This document shows positions 30,997-40,462 of a DNA stretch of 46,629 nucleotides, one piece after another. The translations under genes were made by a program, and so were the position numbers. Below the pieces are notes generated by a model, which searched no databases, was not told the DNA's origin, and worked only from the letters and a program-made list of their open reading frames with translations. The stretch is taken from NCBI GenBank assembly GCA_016284635.1, contig JAEEPF010000006.1:1-46629 (forward strand), written 5' to 3'. Each line of letters opens with the position of its first letter. Position 1 is the stretch's first letter. Source of the DNA: Prevotella sp. Lineage in GTDB: Bacteria; Bacteroidota; Bacteroidia; Bacteroidales; Bacteroidaceae.

Positions 30997-31021
30997 CACG
31001 GATTAACACGGATTAACACGG
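30997..31021. repeat. CACGGATTAA direct tandem, intergenic
   Basis: Two and a half exact 10-bp copies (CACGGATTAA, CACGGATTAA, CACGG). It is related to the arms of the nested repeat at 30011-30117 and to AACGAATTTCACGAATT at 34328-34344. It lies between the divergent nagB and hflX genes. Confidence 0.7.
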
Positions 31022-31049
31022 TTTTTTTATTATGGTGGCAGAAATTGAC

Positions 31050-31057
31050 TAACTTTG
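31050..31057 (+). promoter_or_regulatory. Probable -7 element of the hflX promoter
   Basis: TAACTTTG matches the consensus, but no TTTG is found about 20 nt upstream (TTAT is there). The element ends only 8 nt before the ATG at 31066, so the transcript would have almost no leader. Confidence 0.5.
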
Positions 31058-31065
31058 TGCCCTGA

Positions 31066-32469
31066 ATGAAAGAATTTGTAATATCAGAGGCTAAGGCTGA
31101 GACGGCTGTGCTGGTGGGACTTGTCACCAAAGAGCAGGATGAGGCCAAGACCAACGAATATCTCGACGAGCTGGAGTTCCTGGCCGATACGGCTGGGGCT
31201 GTCACGGTGAAACGGTTCACCCAGAAGGTGGGTGGCCCGAGTCAGACGACGTATGTGGGCTCAGGAAAGCTGCAGGAGATTAAGGCTTACATTAAGCAAT
31301 GCCAAGACGAGTACGATTCGTGGAGTGAGGAGTGTGGAGGGTGGAGTGAGAATACTCCAGCTGCAGACATTCCTCACTCCTCACTCCTCACTCCTCACTC
31401 CTCGATCCCACAACCTGTCGGTATGGTGATCTTCGACGATGAACTTTCTGCCAAGCAGATCCGGAATATCGAGCAGGAGCTGCAGGTGAAGATTCTCGAC
31501 CGGACGTCGTTGATATTGGATATCTTCGCCATGCGGGCACAGACGGCAGAGGCCAAGGCGCAGGTGGAACTGGCGCAGCATCGTTATATGCTGCCCCGCC
31601 TGCAAAGGCTCTGGACGCACCTGGAACGTCAGGGCGGTGGTTCCGGTTCCGGAGGTGGAAAAGGAAGCGTAGGTCTGCGTGGTCCTGGTGAGACGCAGTT
31701 GGAGATGGACCGTCGTATCATCCTCCAGCGCATCACCCTGTTGAAGCAGCGCCTGGCAGAGATCGACAAGCAAAAGACCACCCAGCGGAAGAACCGTGGC
31801 AGACTGATCCGTGTGGCACTGGTGGGCTATACCAACGTGGGTAAGTCGACAATGATGAACCTGTTGGCGAAGAGTGAGGTGTTTGCAGAGAACAAGCTCT
31901 TTGCGACGTTGGATACCACTGTCAGAAAGATGACTATCGACAATCTGCCCTTCCTCTTGGCAGATACGGTGGGTTTCATCCGTAAGCTGCCTTCGGATCT
32001 GGTGGAGTCGTTTAAGTCGACCCTGGACGAGGTGCGCGAGGCGGATCTGCTGGTGCATGTGGTGGATATCTCCCATCCGGATTTCGAGGATCAGATCCGT
32101 GTGGTGGAGGAGACGCTGATGGAACTGGGCTGTGCCGAGAAGCCGCAGATGCTGGTGTTTAATAAGATTGACGCGTATACGTGGGTGGAGAAGGAAGAGG
32201 ATGACTTGACACCAGCCACCAAGGAAAATATTTCCCTCGAGGACCTGAAAAAGACGTGGATGGCGAAATTGGGGGCGGATCAGACCACCCCGTCCTCCGG
32301 ACACCCCTCCTATTCAGGAGGGGAAGGAAGATACATAGAGTGCATCTTTATTTCCGCGAAGAAAAAAGAAAATATTGACGAGCTGCGCGAGGTACTTTAT
32401 AAGAGAGTACGCGAGCTGCACGTCCAGAAATATCCGTATAACGATTTTTTATATAACGACTATGAGTGA
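31066..32469 (+). CDS. hflX: GTPase HflX with two repeat-derived insertions
   Basis: A 467-residue protein. The N-terminal HflX domain has [33 protein letters not shown] and [18 protein letters not shown]; then the coiled linker with [15 protein letters not shown]; the G domain has GYTNVGKST (residues 254-262, P-loop), [16 protein letters not shown] and NKID. It binds and splits stalled ribosomes in the cytoplasm. Two stretches do not belong to the family: residues about 82-117 (rich in S/W/E/C then [11 protein letters not shown]), encoded by the GGAGTGA/TCACTCC repeat at 31321-31404, and residues about 403-422 ([19 protein letters not shown]), encoded by a copy of the CAGACCACC hairpin. The gene overlaps the next by 8 nt. 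Confidence 0.93.
   Translation: MKEFVISEAKAETAVLVGLVTKEQDEAKTNEYLDELEFLADTAGAVTVKRFTQKVGGPSQTTYVGSGKLQEIKAYIKQCQDEYDSWSEECGGWSENTPAADIPHSSLLTPHSSIPQPVGMVIFDDELSAKQIRNIEQELQVKILDRTSLILDIFAMRAQTAEAKAQVELAQHRYMLPRLQRLWTHLERQGGGSGSGGGKGSVGLRGPGETQLEMDRRIILQRITLLKQRLAEIDKQKTTQRKNRGRLIRVALVGYTNVGKSTMMNLLAKSEVFAENKLFATLDTTVRKMTIDNLPFLLADTVGFIRKLPSDLVESFKSTLDEVREADLLVHVVDISHPDFEDQIRVVEETLMELGCAEKPQMLVFNKIDAYTWVEKEEDDLTPATKENISLEDLKKTWMAKLGADQTTPSSGHPSYSGGEGRYIECIFISAKKKENIDELREVLYKRVRELHVQKYPYNDFLYNDYE
31321..31404 (+). repeat. GGAGTGA / TCACTCC inverted tandem in frame inside hflX
   Basis: A purine arm 31321-31350 (GGAGTGAGGAGTGTGGAGG, GGAGTGAG) faces a pyrimidine arm 31371-31404 of five TCACTCC units across a 20-nt loop. 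It would form a long hairpin in the mRNA. It is translated without stops as a 36-residue insertion in the N-terminal domain. Confidence 0.83.
32278..32325 (+). repeat. CAGACCACC-hairpin element, copy 6, in frame inside hflX
   Basis: GATCAGACCACCCCGTCCTCCGG (given by its start, CAGACCACCCC) leads to CCCCTCCT (32304-32311), loop ATTC, AGGAGGGG (32316-32323), AA. It is read as [16 protein letters not shown] just before the last strand of the G domain. Confidence 0.82.
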
Positions 32470-34315
32470 ATACAGACAACTAACACAGACTGAGATTGAA
32501 GTATTAGAGAACAATGTCTGCTGGGCAGAGGATTGGGATCGCGTGATGGTGGCAGATGGCTTTAAGCCATATAATTTCCACCGCGTGATCTTCTATGGTG
32601 ACATCCGCCTGGGAGAGTTTAATAAGCAGGTGGAGGTGACCAAGGGTTTCTTCAAGCACTCGGGCATCAACGACACGACGCTGCGGAATGTGACTGTCGG
32701 CAATGACTGTCTGATTGAGAAGGTGGGAAACTACATTAACAACTATACCATCGGCAACGACTGTTATATCTCGAACATCTGTACGTTGGAGACTACCGAC
32801 GATGCCACCTTTGGCGAGGGATCGGTGATCTCGGTGCTGAACGAGATGGGTGACGGCAACGTGACCATATTCCGTGAACTGAACTCCCAGTTGGCCTCCT
32901 TTATGGTGAAGCATTACAACGACAAAGGCCTGCGTCAGACGCTCCAGCAGATGATTGAGGACGAACTCCGTGTGACCCGTCCGGACCGAGGCTATATCGG
33001 CAATAACGTGAAGATCATCAACGCCAAGGATATCATGAACACCATCATCAAGGGCGACTGTGAGATCTCGGGTGCAGCCCGTCTGTCGGAGTGTACGGTG
33101 ATGAGCTCAACGGATGCACCGGTATTCATCGGTACGGGTGTCATCTGCGAGAACTCCATCATCTGCGATGGTTGTTCAATCAACAACAGTGTGAAGATGC
33201 AGGACTGCTTCGTGGGTGAGGCCTGTCAGATTACCAATGGCTTCACGGCTGAGGCGAGCCTGTTCTTCGCCAACTCCTATATGGCCAACGGTGAGGCCTG
33301 TGCCGCCTTCTGCGGACCCTTCTGCGCCTCGCACCATAAGAGCTCGCTGCTGATTGGCGGTGAGTTCTCGTTCTATAATGCCGGTTCGAACACGAACTTC
33401 TCGAACCATGCCTATAAGATGGGCCCGTTGCATTGGGGAACCCTGGAGCGTGGTACGAAGACGGCCTCGGGTGCCTATATCCTGATGCCGGCTACCATCG
33501 GTGCGTTCAGTGTCTGTTTCGGTAAGCTGATGCACCATCCTGACACCCGTAACCTGCCTTTCTCGTACCTTATTAATTATGGTGAGACGATGACGCTGGT
33601 GCCGGGTCGTAATATTACTACCGTGGGTCTCTACCGTGATATCAAGAAATGGCCGAAGCGTGACAAGCGCTCGAAGCTGTCGAGGAAAAGTATCATCAAC
33701 TTCGACTGGCTCTCGCCTTTCACCGTGGGTGAGATCATGGAGGGCATCAAGATCCTGACTGCCCTGCGTGAGGCATCGGGTGACAATGTGTCGACCTACA
33801 ACTTCCATGAGTATGTGATCAACGCTTCGTCGCTGCGGAAGGGTCTGAAGTATTATGATATCGCCCTGAGAATCTATATGGGTGCCGTGCTGAAGCGTGC
33901 CCAGAAGGAGGGATTCTTCGGACGTCCCAAAAGCATCGTGGGTAAGGGTCGTTGGACGGATCTCAGCGGACTGCTCCTGCCTGAGAGTGAGGAGTTGCGG
34001 ATCGTAAGAGATATCAAGAGTGGCGACATCGATAATATCCAGCAGCTGCTCGACCGTTTCGTGGAGATTAACAACAACTACAGTGACTACCGCTGGTCGT
34101 GGTCTTACCAGATGATCCTGGACTACTATGGTCTTGAGGAGATCACGGAGGAGGATGTGGTCCGAATCCATGAGGACTATATCAAGGCCCGTCGTGCGTG
34201 GATCGCAGAGATCCGCAAGGATGCAGAGAAGGAATACTCCATGGGCGATGTGGAGAAGGAAGTCTTCGATGACTTCCTCGAGAAGCTCGACCATGAGATA
34301 GATTACGAGAATTGA
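32462..34315 (+). CDS. DUF4954-type left-handed beta-helix protein
   Basis: A 618-residue cytoplasmic-looking protein, recognised as the Bacteroidetes family DUF4954. The start [18 protein letters not shown] is family-typical and overlaps the hflX stop by 8 nt. Residues about 60-330 carry hexapeptide-like turns of a left-handed beta-helix ([78 protein letters not shown] and so on, all named in parts), as in sugar nucleotidyltransferases and acyltransferases. A Cys/Ala-rich [24 protein letters not shown] block, [16 protein letters not shown], and a helical C-terminal third ending [14 protein letters not shown] follow. Substrate and reaction are unknown. There is no signal peptide. It is probably co-transcribed with hflX and the M16 peptidase. 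Confidence 0.75.
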   Translation: MSEYRQLTQTEIEVLENNVCWAEDWDRVMVADGFKPYNFHRVIFYGDIRLGEFNKQVEVTKGFFKHSGINDTTLRNVTVGNDCLIEKVGNYINNYTIGNDCYISNICTLETTDDATFGEGSVISVLNEMGDGNVTIFRELNSQLASFMVKHYNDKGLRQTLQQMIEDELRVTRPDRGYIGNNVKIINAKDIMNTIIKGDCEISGAARLSECTVMSSTDAPVFIGTGVICENSIICDGCSINNSVKMQDCFVGEACQITNGFTAEASLFFANSYMANGEACAAFCGPFCASHHKSSLLIGGEFSFYNAGSNTNFSNHAYKMGPLHWGTLERGTKTASGAYILMPATIGAFSVCFGKLMHHPDTRNLPFSYLINYGETMTLVPGRNITTVGLYRDIKKWPKRDKRSKLSRKSIINFDWLSPFTVGEIMEGIKILTALREASGDNVSTYNFHEYVINASSLRKGLKYYDIALRIYMGAVLKRAQKEGFFGRPKSIVGKGRWTDLSGLLLPESEELRIVRDIKSGDIDNIQQLLDRFVEINNNYSDYRWSWSYQMILDYYGLEEITEEDVVRIHEDYIKARRAWIAEIRKDAEKEYSMGDVEKEVFDDFLEKLDHEIDYEN

Positions 34316-34344
34316 TTTTAAAGAAACAACGAATTTCACGAATT

Positions 34345-37248
34345 ATGCAAATTAAACTCATTTTGGCAGGATGTCTTGTTGCGCTTGGGATGAGCGCTCA
34401 GGCGAAGGAGTATAAGTATACAGAGGTTCCAGGTGACTTGATGCGTACCCGCATTTATACGCTGGATAATGGACTGAAGGTGTATCTGTCGGTGAATAAG
34501 GAACGACCGAGGATTCAGACGTATATCGCCGTGAGGACCGGTTCGAAGAACGACCCGGCAGAGACCACAGGCCTGGCCCACTATCTGGAGCACCTGATGT
34601 TCAAGGGCACCACCCAGTTCGGAACGAACAATCCTGAGGCTGAGGCTCCCCTGTTGGCTGACATCGAACAGCGCTATGAGGCCTATCGTAAGCTGACCGA
34701 TCCTGAAGCCCGCAAGCAGGCCTATCACGAGATAGACTCCGTCAGTCAGCTGACAGCCCAGTACTTCATCCCCAACGAGTACGACAAGCTTATGGCAGCC
34801 ATCGGTGCCGAAGGTACGAATGCCTTCACCTCAAACGATGTGACCTGTTACACCGAGGACATCCCCAGCAATGAGATCGAGAACTGGGCGAAGATTCAGA
34901 GCGACCGTTTCCAGCACATGGTGATCCGTGGTTTCCATACAGAACTGGAGGCCGTCTATGAGGAGTATAACATCTATCTGACGGCCGATGGCGACAAGGT
35001 GTGGAAGGCGCTGGGCGAAAAACTCACACCCACCCATCCATACGGTACACAGACCACCATCGGTACGCAGGAGCACCTGAAGAACCCTTCGATCACGAAC
35101 ATTAAGAACTACTTCAACAAGTGGTACGTGCCCAATAATGTGGCTATCTGTATGGCTGGTGACTTCGATATGGATAAGACCATCGCTATCATCGACCAGT
35201 ATTTCGGTGGATGGAAGCCAGCCGCAGATGTCTCCCAGCCAGTCTTCCCCGAGCAGAAGCCTCTGACGGCTCCTGTGGATACTGCCGTTATCGGACAACA
35301 GGCAGAACAAGTGTGGGTAGGATGGCTCGCCAAGAAGGCTGCCGACCTCCAGACAGATACACTCGATGTCATCAGTGATATGTTGAACAACGGCAAGGCC
35401 GGTATCTTCGACCTGAACCTGAACCAGACGATGCAGGTGCAGACGGCCGGTGCAGGAATACAGACACAGCAGGACTACTCCGCCTTTATCCTCATGGGTA
35501 TGCCTAAGCCAGAGCAGTCGTTGGAAGAAGTGCGTGCGCTGATGTTGGCTGAGATTGAGAATCTGAAGAAAGGTAACTTCTCTGACGACCTGCTGCCATC
35601 CGTCATCAACAATATGAAACTGAACTACCAGCGTTCATTAGAGAACAACCGTTGGCGTGTCAGTCAGCACATGAGTGCCTTCATTAACGGCAAGTCGTGG
35701 GAACAGCAGATCGGCAAGATCGACCGTGTGTCGAAGATGACGAAACAGCAGATCGTCGACTTCGCCAACCGTTTCTTCTCCGATGGCTATGCCACCATCT
35801 ATAAGAAGATGGGCGTGGACTCCACCCAGAAGAAGATCGACAAGCCTGCCATCACACCTATACCTGCCAACCGTGATATGGTGAGCCAGTTTGTGAAAGA
35901 TATCCAGAACAGTCAGGTGGAACCCATCCTGCCGGAGTTCGTGGACTTCAGCAAGGACCTGACTGTCGGAAAGACGACAAAGGGTCTGCCGTTGCTTTAC
36001 AAGCAGAACACGGAAGACGACCTCTTCACCCTGGTGTTCCGCTATGAGTTCGGACACGAGGATGACAATCGCTATGACATCGCTACAGATTATCTCGACT
36101 ATGTGGGTACCGATAAACTCTCTGCCACTGAGGTGAAGCAGCAGTTCTATAAGCTGGCTTGTAACTACAGCGTCAACGTCAATGCCGACAATCTCAACAT
36201 CTCGCTCTCAGGCCTGAATGAGAATATGCCAGCCGCCCTCTCGCTGTTGGAGAATCTGCTCCACCATGCCAAGGCCGACAAGGCATCGTATGGCCAGTAT
36301 GTGGAATTGACGCTCAAGAACCGTGACGACAGGAAGAAAGACCAGCGCACCTGTTTTGACTACCTCTATAACTATGCGGTCTATGGACCCCATAACCTCC
36401 GTCGTGACGATATGACCGAACAGCAGTTGCGTGATGCCGATCCCCAGCAGTTGCTTGATTTGCTCAGTCAGCTCAGTGGTCTCGAACATACCGTCTTGTA
36501 TTATGGTCCGTTGAGTGAGGCAGGTCTTTCTGCCCTGCTCGCAACAGAGCATGCGACACCTGCTCAGTTGAAGTCTGTGCCTGAGGGGCAGCCCTATACC
36601 CGTCAGCAGACACCCGTCAACGAGGTGTGGATAGCTCCTTACGATGCGAAGAACATCTATATGCGTATGTATCATAATGAGGGGCGTGAGTATCGTGTAG
36701 CCGAGACAGCCACCGTCGGTCTGTTCAATGAATATTTCGGCAGTGGCATGAATGGCATCGTGTTCCAGGAGATGCGTGAGGCCCGTGGTCTGGCTTACAA
36801 TGCCTCGGCCCGTTACCAACGTCCGGAGAAACTGGGTGAGAAGGAGATGTTCTTCACCCATATCATCACGCAGAACGACAAGATGATGGACTGCATCAAC
36901 CATTTCAACGAGATCCTCAATGAGTTGCCTGCCAGTGAGGCGGCTTTCCGTATCGCCAAGGAGGGTGTGCTCAAGCAGATGGCCAGCAGCCGGGCCCGTA
37001 AGACGGGTGTCATCAACCGATATATCACGATGAAGCGCATGGGCTTCGACAGGGATATGTATGCGGATGTCTATCGTGATATGCAGCCCCTCACACTCGA
37101 TGACATCGTACGCTTCGAGAAGGCGAACATGGCTCACAAGCCCTTCCGCTACATCATCCTCGGTGACGAGAAGGAGCTCGATATGGAGGCGCTGGGCAAG
37201 ATCGGGCCCATCCGTCGGCTGACTACAGAAGAAATTTTCGGATATTAA
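34345..37248 (+). CDS. Secreted M16-family zinc peptidase
   Basis: A 967-residue protein with a signal peptide ([20 protein letters not shown]; cleavage after AQA more likely than lipidation at Cys10, which is very close to the N-terminus). Residues 40-500 are an active M16 unit with the inverted zinc motif HYLEH (79-83) and the downstream glutamate in [13 protein letters not shown], plus [16 protein letters not shown] and [18 protein letters not shown]. Residues 530-967 form the second, inactive half with [18 protein letters not shown]. This two-unit layout is that of pitrilysin/PqqL-like periplasmic proteases of Bacteroidetes. It starts 30 nt after DUF4954; that gap contains half of the ACGAATTTCACGAATT repeat. 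Confidence 0.92.
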   Translation: MQIKLILAGCLVALGMSAQAKEYKYTEVPGDLMRTRIYTLDNGLKVYLSVNKERPRIQTYIAVRTGSKNDPAETTGLAHYLEHLMFKGTTQFGTNNPEAEAPLLADIEQRYEAYRKLTDPEARKQAYHEIDSVSQLTAQYFIPNEYDKLMAAIGAEGTNAFTSNDVTCYTEDIPSNEIENWAKIQSDRFQHMVIRGFHTELEAVYEEYNIYLTADGDKVWKALGEKLTPTHPYGTQTTIGTQEHLKNPSITNIKNYFNKWYVPNNVAICMAGDFDMDKTIAIIDQYFGGWKPAADVSQPVFPEQKPLTAPVDTAVIGQQAEQVWVGWLAKKAADLQTDTLDVISDMLNNGKAGIFDLNLNQTMQVQTAGAGIQTQQDYSAFILMGMPKPEQSLEEVRALMLAEIENLKKGNFSDDLLPSVINNMKLNYQRSLENNRWRVSQHMSAFINGKSWEQQIGKIDRVSKMTKQQIVDFANRFFSDGYATIYKKMGVDSTQKKIDKPAITPIPANRDMVSQFVKDIQNSQVEPILPEFVDFSKDLTVGKTTKGLPLLYKQNTEDDLFTLVFRYEFGHEDDNRYDIATDYLDYVGTDKLSATEVKQQFYKLACNYSVNVNADNLNISLSGLNENMPAALSLLENLLHHAKADKASYGQYVELTLKNRDDRKKDQRTCFDYLYNYAVYGPHNLRRDDMTEQQLRDADPQQLLDLLSQLSGLEHTVLYYGPLSEAGLSALLATEHATPAQLKSVPEGQPYTRQQTPVNEVWIAPYDAKNIYMRMYHNEGREYRVAETATVGLFNEYFGSGMNGIVFQEMREARGLAYNASARYQRPEKLGEKEMFFTHIITQNDKMMDCINHFNEILNELPASEAAFRIAKEGVLKQMASSRARKTGVINRYITMKRMGFDRDMYADVYRDMQPLTLDDIVRFEKANMAHKPFRYIILGDEKELDMEALGKIGPIRRLTTEEIFGY

Positions 37249-37258
37249 TATTAATTTA

Positions 37259-37325
37259 GCAACGGACAACAGGACTAATAGGATTATCCGCCTCAAAAAA
37301 GTCCTTAAGTCATGTAGTCCGTTGC
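37259..37325. repeat. Intergenic imperfect inverted repeat, GGACTACA family, copy 2
   Basis: Left arm 37259-37285 (GCAACGGACAACAGGACTAA...) and right arm 37299-37325 (...AAGTCATGTAGTCCGTTGC) pair imperfectly. It fills most of the 100-nt gap between the M16 peptidase and fumarase genes and leaves no clear promoter there. Confidence 0.75.
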
Positions 37326-37348
37326 AAAAAACAAAAACAAATACAAGT

Positions 37349-38998
37349 ATGGCTAAAAACGTTGAATTCAAGTACGCCCCGATGTTTCAGGTGGGCGAGG
37401 ACAAGACGGAGTACCGTCTGTTGAGTAAGGAAGGTGTGAGCACCGGTGAGTTTGAAGGCAAGCAGATCGTGAAGGTCTCCAAGGAGGCGCTGACACTGCT
37501 GGCCCAGCAGGCCTTCCACGATGTGGAGTTCATGCTGCGTCGCGAGCATAACCTCCAGGTGGCCAAGATCCTCAATGATCCCGAGGCTTCAGAGAATGAC
37601 AAGTACGTCGCCCTGCAGTTCCTGCGCAATGCCGAGGTGGCAGCCCGTGGCATCCTGCCTTTCTGTCAGGATACAGGTACTGCTATCATCCATGGTGAGA
37701 AGGGTCAGCAGGTTTGGACCGGCTTTGAGGACGAAGAGGCCCTGAGCCTGGGTGTCTTCAACACCTTCACACAGGACAACCTGCGCTATTCGCAGAACGC
37801 CCCGCTGAACATGTACGACGAGGTGAACACCCGTTGTAACCTCCCTGCTCAGATCGATATCGAGGCTACGGAGGGAGCAGAGTATAAGTTCGTGTTCGTT
37901 GCCAAGGGTGGTGGCTCAGCCAATAAGACCTACTTCTATCCCATGACGAAGGCTACGATCCAGAACGAGGGTACGCTTATTCCGTTCCTCGTGGAGAAGA
38001 TGAAGAGCCTCGGCACTGCCGCCTGTCCGCCTTATCACATTGCCTTCGTAATTGGCGGTACGTCAGCAGAGAAGAACCTGCTGACGGTGAAACTGGCCAG
38101 CATCAAGTTCTATGATGGTCTGCCTACTACAGGTGATGAGACAGGTCGTGCCTTCCGTGATATAGACCTCGAGGAGAAACTGTTGAAGGAGGCTCAGAAG
38201 ATTGGTCTCGGTGCCCAGTTCGGTGGTAAGTATCTGGCTCACGACATCCGTGTGGTCCGTCTGCCTCGTCATGGTGCCTCTTGTCCGATTGGTATGGGTG
38301 TCAGCTGCTCGGCCGATAGAAATATCAAGGCGAAGATCAATGCCGACGGTATCTGGTTGGAGAAGATGGACTCGAACCCCTCTGAGCTCATCCCGGCAGA
38401 GTATGCCAAGGCTGGTGAGGGACAGAACACCATCGAGATCGACCTCAACGAGGGCATCGATGCCGTGCGCAAGGAGCTGTCGAAGTATCCTGTCTCTACC
38501 CGCGTGAACCTGAAGGGCACCATCATCGTGGCCCGTGACATCGCCCACGCCAAACTGAAGGCCCGTATCGATGCCGGTGAGCCGATGCCCGACTACTTCA
38601 AGAAATATCCTGTGCTCTATGCAGGTCCCGCCAAGACTCCGGAGGGCTATCCCTGTGGTTCGATGGGTCCCACCACGGCCAACCGTATGGATCCCTACGT
38701 GGATGAGTTCCAGTCGTTAGGTGCTTCTCTCGTGATGATTGCCAAGGGTAACCGTTCTGACATCGTCACCGAGGCCTGTAAGAAGTATGGTGGCTTCTAT
38801 CTGGGCAGTATCGGTGGTGTGGCAGCCGTGCTCTCTCAGAGCAGCATCAAGAGCATTGAGTGCGTGGAGTATCCCGAACTCGGTATGGAGGCCATCTGGA
38901 AGATTGACGTGGAAGACTTCCCCGCCTTCATCCTCGTCGATGACAAGGGCAACGACTTCTTCAAGACGCTGAAACCTTGGGCACCGTGCGCTCACTAA
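37349..38998 (+). CDS. Class I (iron-sulfur) fumarate hydratase
   Basis: A 549-residue protein, normal for FumA/FumB-type enzymes. Both parts are present: the alpha-like N-terminal domain with [25 protein letters not shown] and [20 protein letters not shown], the [19 protein letters not shown] block and [15 protein letters not shown], followed by the beta-like domain with [27 protein letters not shown] (in parts), [29 protein letters not shown] and [18 protein letters not shown]. The three cluster cysteines lie in PFCQ, CPPY and VSC-type contexts. It interconverts fumarate and malate in the cytoplasm; in Bacteroidales it serves the reductive fumarate branch. The start [11 protein letters not shown] is standard. 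Confidence 0.92.
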   Translation: MAKNVEFKYAPMFQVGEDKTEYRLLSKEGVSTGEFEGKQIVKVSKEALTLLAQQAFHDVEFMLRREHNLQVAKILNDPEASENDKYVALQFLRNAEVAARGILPFCQDTGTAIIHGEKGQQVWTGFEDEEALSLGVFNTFTQDNLRYSQNAPLNMYDEVNTRCNLPAQIDIEATEGAEYKFVFVAKGGGSANKTYFYPMTKATIQNEGTLIPFLVEKMKSLGTAACPPYHIAFVIGGTSAEKNLLTVKLASIKFYDGLPTTGDETGRAFRDIDLEEKLLKEAQKIGLGAQFGGKYLAHDIRVVRLPRHGASCPIGMGVSCSADRNIKAKINADGIWLEKMDSNPSELIPAEYAKAGEGQNTIEIDLNEGIDAVRKELSKYPVSTRVNLKGTIIVARDIAHAKLKARIDAGEPMPDYFKKYPVLYAGPAKTPEGYPCGSMGPTTANRMDPYVDEFQSLGASLVMIAKGNRSDIVTEACKKYGGFYLGSIGGVAAVLSQSSIKSIECVEYPELGMEAIWKIDVEDFPAFILVDDKGNDFFKTLKPWAPCAH

Positions 38999-39017
38999 TG
39001 GTAAAAAGTAATAAGAA

Positions 39018-40406
39018 ATGAATCAGATGATGAAAATGCTAAAGGTAAAAGGTGTGATGATGGGGGTTACTCTTTTTCACCTTCTCACCTTTTTACCTTT
39101 AAATGCTCAAGCCCAGGCTCCGCGCAAGGAGTGTGGTACCATCGTGGCTGAACGTATCTTCGGTAAGCCAGCCCACCGTGCAGGCACTAGAGGTCAGAAA
39201 GTGGGAGAACCTGGCAAGTTCACAGGAGAACGAAAAGGACTGATTATCCTCATGGAGTTCCCCAATCAGAAGTTTATTCGCAAGAACAATTCTGGTAAGG
39301 AAATCGATCCCCATGCCCTGTGGAATGACATCGCCAACAAAACAGGTCTGAAGAATGTGAATGGCATTATTGTCAACGGCAGTATCAGGGATTATTTCCA
39401 TGATCAGAGTTACGGACAGTTTGAACTTACCTTCGATGTCATGGGCCCCTATCTGGCCAAGAACAAGTATCAGTACTATGGACGTAACGCAACATATGCA
39501 AATGGCGAGTTCGACCAGAACCCCGCAGAACTGATGGCCGAGGCTTGTGAAGCCGCCTCCAAGGAAGTGAAGTTTAAAGATTACGACTGGAATGATGACG
39601 GAGAGGTGGAACAGGTCTATATTGTCTATGCCGGCTATGGTGAGGCCGATTTTCATGACCCTGAGACCATCTGGCCGCATAAGAGTTTCTTCACAAATAG
39701 GCTGGGTGCTCCTTTGACATTACAGGATATGATTATTGACACATACGCCTGCAGCAATGAGTTAAACCCCGCATCAAGAATCGACGGCCTGGGATCCATC
39801 TGCCATGAGTTCAGTCACTGCCTCGGACTCCCAGATGTCTATGATACGCGGGGTAATAATCCCTTACCCACAGCCGGATTCTTTGACATCATGGACAGCG
39901 GGAACTATAATGGCGACAGTTGGTATCCTTCCGGCTTCTCCTCATTTGAGCGCTATTTCTGTGGCTGGCTTGAACCCAAGCGCGTCAAAAGCCTTGCCGA
40001 GGCTAACGTTGACGAACTGCGCCCCCTCCATCTCTATCCCGATGCCTACTTGGTATCCGAGATCGAGGGTTCCACCGACTACTTCATGGTCGAGAATCGC
40101 AAGAAGGAGTCGTGGGACAAGTTCCTCCCCTCGCATGGCCTGATAGCCTGGCATATCAACTACGACCTCATTACTTGGACGAAGAATGATGTGAATGTCG
40201 ATCCCAACAACATGGGCATCCTCGTCGTCCCCTTAGAAGATGTCCCCGGTTATGGCACCACCGCCATCATGGCTCCCGAACAGTCTGACCGTCAGCCCGT
40301 GGCATGGTACGACCTGAATGGTCGTTCGCTGCAGGCTGCGCCCCAACAGCGAGGCATCTATATTGTGCGCTATGCTGACGGAAGCATAGAAAAGGTGAAA
40401 AGGTAA
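39018..40406 (+). CDS. Secreted M6-family metalloprotease
   Basis: A 462-residue protein. The signal peptide MMGVTLFHLLTFLPLNAQA is built on a CCTTTTTA-type repeat; the upstream codons (MNQMMKMLKVKG) are also repeat-like, so the true start could be one of several ATGs from 39018 on. The catalytic site is ICHEFSHCLGLPDVYD, with His263, Glu264 and His267 binding and activating zinc, and GFFDIMDSGNYNGDSWYPSGFSSFERYF as the Met-turn region. Upstream there are IILMEFPNQKF and IRDYFHDQSYGQFELTFDV, as in M6 proteases (immune inhibitor A type). The end WYDLNGRSLQAAPQQRGIYIV is a short C-terminal tail common in Prevotella secreted proteins, perhaps a type IX secretion or surface-sorting signal. It is a tandem paralogue of the next gene. 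Confidence 0.88.
   Translation: MNQMMKMLKVKGVMMGVTLFHLLTFLPLNAQAQAPRKECGTIVAERIFGKPAHRAGTRGQKVGEPGKFTGERKGLIILMEFPNQKFIRKNNSGKEIDPHALWNDIANKTGLKNVNGIIVNGSIRDYFHDQSYGQFELTFDVMGPYLAKNKYQYYGRNATYANGEFDQNPAELMAEACEAASKEVKFKDYDWNDDGEVEQVYIVYAGYGEADFHDPETIWPHKSFFTNRLGAPLTLQDMIIDTYACSNELNPASRIDGLGSICHEFSHCLGLPDVYDTRGNNPLPTAGFFDIMDSGNYNGDSWYPSGFSSFERYFCGWLEPKRVKSLAEANVDELRPLHLYPDAYLVSEIEGSTDYFMVENRKKESWDKFLPSHGLIAWHINYDLITWTKNDVNVDPNNMGILVVPLEDVPGYGTTAIMAPEQSDRQPVAWYDLNGRSLQAAPQQRGIYIVRYADGSIEKVKR
39064..39101 (+). repeat. CCTTTTTA repeat coding for the signal-peptide core of the first M6 protease
   Basis: CTCTTTTTCACCTTCTCACC followed by TTTTTACCTTTAAATG is read as TLFHLLTFLPLNA. Compare the GH97 signal peptide at 29925-29970, where the core HLFTFLPLSA is nearly the same. 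Confidence 0.8.
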
Positions 40407-40457
40407 AAAAGTAAAAAGGTAAAAAGATAAAAAGGTGAAAAGGTGAAAAGGTGAAAA
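40391..40457 (+). repeat. AAAAAGGT purine tandem between the two M6 genes
   Basis: About eight degenerate 8-bp units (AAAAGGTG, AAAAGGTA, AAAAAGTA) run from the last codons of the first M6 gene (EKVKR) through the gap to the second. They are the reverse complement of the CCTTTTTA family and supply the ribosome-binding stretch. Confidence 0.82.
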
Positions 40458-40462
40458 TAGAG

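Noticed and set aside
33176..34339. A 387-codon frame antisense to the DUF4954 gene
   Set aside because: The sense protein is clearly conserved in type; the antisense frame has no start context and no motifs.
36208..37371. A 387-codon frame antisense to the end of the M16 gene and the gap before fumarase
   Set aside because: The M16 second half and the repeat explain the sequence; the antisense product has no domain.
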